Positions 61,880 through 64,000 of a stretch of DNA of 64,000 nt are shown in pieces; within the stretch, counting starts at the first letter, position 1, and each line of letters starts with the position of its first letter. Source of the stretch: Lachnotalea sp. AF33-28 (GTDB lineage: Bacteria > Bacillota > Clostridia > Lachnospirales > Lachnospiraceae). The position numbers and the translations under genes were made by a program. The stretch lies in contig NZ_QUEE01000001.1 of the NCBI RefSeq assembly GCF_003477885.1, forward strand, positions 372,001-436,000, read 5' to 3'. Under the pieces are notes generated by a model. It had not been told where the DNA came from. It did no database searches and saw nothing but the letters and a program-made list of their open reading frames with translations.

Positions 61880-64000
61880 TCAGATTCTCTCCAGCTTATG
61901 CTCATCGTAATCAAAATACGTGCCGTCCAGCATATTGGCCAGGGAGTTGGTCAGCTTCAGGGTTACCTCATTCTCACCGTCCTTTAACAGACCGCTGTCC
62001 CCCTTCCAGACATAGGGCGTATAAGCCTTCACTCCGAGGGAAACACCGTTGACCATCACCTCCAGGCAGTTGTAGATGCTGTTGCCGAAATCAAAGGCCA
62101 GGTGGAACTGCTCCGGGAACTTTGATTTGTCTGCCTCTACCGAGGTGCTGAAGGTGAAGGTTCCGCTGTAGTAAGGATATCCCTCTACATAGCTGCCGGA
62201 CACGGCCGCCATGCGGGAAGGCTTCACCATCACCATATCTCCGTCTCTGCGCTCCAGCTCAAAGTCCCCGTACAGATACAGCGGATCACGGATTCCGTCG
62301 GAATCCTTTGTGATATTCACTTCGATGAAAAGCTCGTTCTTACCGGCTTTCACCTTATCCGCCACAGGGCATATGATATTGTTCTGATCATCCACAAAGG
62401 TGGGCTTAAAGTCTGCCTTTGTCAGAGACTGCCCGTTCATATATATGGTAAATGTATCCTCAATGGTCCTGCGGTCCATCAGAAACGCCAGATCCTCCGG
62501 CACATAATCGGCCTGGAAGGAGGTCCTGAAATAAGCTTTCATCGGATAGTTCAGCCCGATCTTCTTAGGTGTCCCGAACTCTCCGCGGTAGGTGAAAGCG
62601 GCGCTGTCAATCTTAAGGCCGGCCGCACACTGTTCGATGAAGGTCTTCGCCGGGGACAGCATCCATTCCTTCTGATCCGTGGAAACCTCAAAGTTCTCAA
62701 ACCTCATGATATTGCCGCCTTCAACGCTCACCCGCATAGGCTTTTCTGTAGAAACCACAATTTTTTCCTCATCAAATGCCGTCTTTAAGCAGGTAAGGGA
62801 CTCTCCTGCTGCCTCGCTGTCAGCCAGGCAGATGCAGCGGCTCTGATAAGGCTCAAAGCATACCGTAAAGGATGCGGCCCCGGGGCCGTAGACCTCGATG
62901 CTGCCGTCCTCCATATTGAGCTCTTTCACCTCAAATCCGTAAGGAAGTCTGGTGCGGACATCCACAGATGTCTTCTGTCTGCCCTGATTGCTCAGGAAGA
63001 AATAGAGGTCCCCATCCGCCCCGCGGCGGATAGTGCTGATAAAATCTTTATGCGCTTCCTTCGCGGGATAGAGCTCGATCACATCCTGATTTACCGCTCT
63101 AAGCCATGCGATCCATTCCTCATCGATGCCGGCTTCTCTTAGAGAGCCGTCCGTTGTGAAGAAACGGCAGCTTTCATCGCCGTATGCCTCTGCGGACGCA
63201 GACGCCTTGCCCCAATATCCGTCTGCATTGGAATCGGCAGCATGAAACAGCTCCTTCCACATGCCGGGCACATCGGGCGTACCGTCAATAGCACGGTAAG
63301 GCAGCATTCCCAGCGCAGCCACATGGCCGCCGCATTCCGCCAGCGCTTTCAGTTTTTCATAGGCGCCGGTCTCCATGCTGGTGCAGGGAGGCAGGATGAC
63401 GGTGGAATAAACAGCATTTCCAATTCTCACACTGCCGTTCTCCACAGTGGCTTTCTCCAGCATTTCCGCATCCAGATGGTCATATTCGATCTGGTTGAAC
63501 AGCAGCTGCTTGCAGATATGTACCCAGTCCTTTTTGATGCTCTCACACTGCAGCTTCTCCTTTTCGTCCTCGCCCACATAGTGGAAGCCGTGATTCGGAT
63601 TGCCCAACAGAGTCCACATGGAGGTGACAGGATCCAGCACAGCCACATTGGTGAGGGGCTCCGTCTTGCTGATGAACTCGCCCATACGGCCCACAAAATC
63701 CGCAAACTTGTTATAGTGCTTCCAATACGGATTCTGTAAAAACTGTGACGGAGGAGCGTCATGCTTGGTGATGGCCTCAATCGTATAATAGAACGCATGG
63801 AAATTATAGAAGTTGATGCCGCTGGCTCCCAGCCGGTCGATCATCCACTTGGCGTCCTGCAGCGTCATGGACCAGCCTACGCTGTGAAAGCTCTCATCCA
63901 TGGCAAACTCATGGCCCAGCTGTCTCTGCATGGAGCTGATGGCCTTGGGATTGCTCCTGTAATTAGCATTGTAGTAGTCATAGGTCCATTCCAGGGACTT
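61880..64000 (-). CDS. Large glycoside hydrolase, GH106/GH2-like (5' end beyond window)
   Basis: At least 706 residues; the frame stays open to position 64000 (KSLEWTYDYYNANYRSN at the edge), so the start is missing. The catalytic part ends in SVGWSMTLQDAKWMIDRLGA and INFYNFHAF. A Rossmann-like segment follows (EYDHLDAEMLEKATVENGSV and GNAVYSTVILPPCTSM), the arrangement seen in GH106 alpha-L-rhamnosidases and related enzymes. The end is two beta-sandwich domains, the last with LEVMVNGVSLGVKAYTPYVW and LTNSLANMLDGTYFDYD, a sugar-binding jelly-roll. A role in removing rhamnose or a similar sugar is inference. Confidence 0.75.
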   Translation of the reverse strand, partial: KSLEWTYDYYNANYRSNPKAISSMQRQLGHEFAMDESFHSVGWSMTLQDAKWMIDRLGASGINFYNFHAFYYTIEAITKHDAPPSQFLQNPYWKHYNKFADFVGRMGEFISKTEPLTNVAVLDPVTSMWTLLGNPNHGFHYVGEDEKEKLQCESIKKDWVHICKQLLFNQIEYDHLDAEMLEKATVENGSVRIGNAVYSTVILPPCTSMETGAYEKLKALAECGGHVAALGMLPYRAIDGTPDVPGMWKELFHAADSNADGYWGKASASAEAYGDESCRFFTTDGSLREAGIDEEWIAWLRAVNQDVIELYPAKEAHKDFISTIRRGADGDLYFFLSNQGRQKTSVDVRTRLPYGFEVKELNMEDGSIEVYGPGAASFTVCFEPYQSRCICLADSEAAGESLTCLKTAFDEEKIVVSTEKPMRVSVEGGNIMRFENFEVSTDQKEWMLSPAKTFIEQCAAGLKIDSAAFTYRGEFGTPKKIGLNYPMKAYFRTSFQADYVPEDLAFLMDRRTIEDTFTIYMNGQSLTKADFKPTFVDDQNNIICPVADKVKAGKNELFIEVNITKDSDGIRDPLYLYGDFELERRDGDMVMVKPSRMAAVSGSYVEGYPYYSGTFTFSTSVEADKSKFPEQFHLAFDFGNSIYNCLEVMVNGVSLGVKAYTPYVWKGDSGLLKDGENEVTLKLTNSLANMLDGTYFDYDEHKLERI

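Overview
The window reads as a chromosome segment from a Gram-positive, probably spore-forming clostridium of the Lachnospiraceae type. The grounds are strong GGAGG ribosome sites, T-rich intrinsic terminators, a SAM-I riboswitch on metK, a ywmB-murA neighbourhood, many AraC/YesN regulators paired with carbohydrate ABC importers, and a large stock of glycosidases without signal peptides. I see no rRNA, tRNA, CRISPR array, phage or complete insertion sequence. The species call is inference.

Layout. 1-6.1 kb (minus): a cut-off ABC exporter, a ferredoxin-type aldo/keto reductase, a ROK sugar kinase and a GH115 alpha-glucuronidase. 6.4-8.3 kb (plus): an AraC regulator, four perfect tandem copies of a 56-bp two-hairpin repeat, and a metallo-beta-lactamase-fold hydrolase. 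8.4-21.1 kb (minus): a surface matrix or filament locus with five TasA-like proteins, two SipW-type signal peptidases, a 1742-residue double-VWA protein, two membrane-anchored surface proteins and two small proteins sharing an unrecognised 'SWQG' domain. Three promoters in this locus have the same layout: TGTGAC repeats 11 bp apart, then 10 bp, then the -10 box. 21.2-28.7 kb (minus): metK with its SAM-I riboswitch, murA, an 869-codon frame encoding a membrane-anchored protein, a small acidic protein and YwmB.

28.8-37.7 kb: a YesM/YesN-type sensor and regulator pair stands divergent from a sugar ABC importer, an uncharacterised TIM-barrel glycosidase and an aldo/keto reductase. Between the two arms lies a 20-bp-spaced direct repeat that could be the operator. 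37.8-50.5 kb (minus): an apparent catabolic operon (aldolase, FGGY kinase, FucI-like isomerase, GH3, LplB/LplC permeases, binding protein) with a membrane AraC regulator upstream. 50.8-55.0 kb (plus): GH52-like enzyme, TauE/SafE permease and GH29 alpha-L-fucosidase. The binding-protein gene and the GH52 operon share a GTGTAAAA direct-repeat motif, so the two arms look like one regulon for a fucosylated or 6-deoxy-sugar glycan. 55.1-57.4 kb (minus): nagA and an Rpn/PD-(D/E)XK nuclease. 57.7-60.3 kb (plus): a probable yybP-ykoY manganese riboswitch ahead of an ABC exporter of unknown substrate. 60.4-64 kb (minus): GNAT acetyltransferase, ANT(6)-type nucleotidyltransferase and a cut-off large glycosidase.

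The most novel-looking items are the tandem and dispersed two-hairpin element placed just before Shine-Dalgarno sites with compensatory stem changes, the SipW/TasA locus with its repeated promoter and SWQG proteins, the riboswitch-controlled ABC exporter, and the mosaic sugar pathway with a TauE permease. All functions come from motif reading by eye; no database search was possible.
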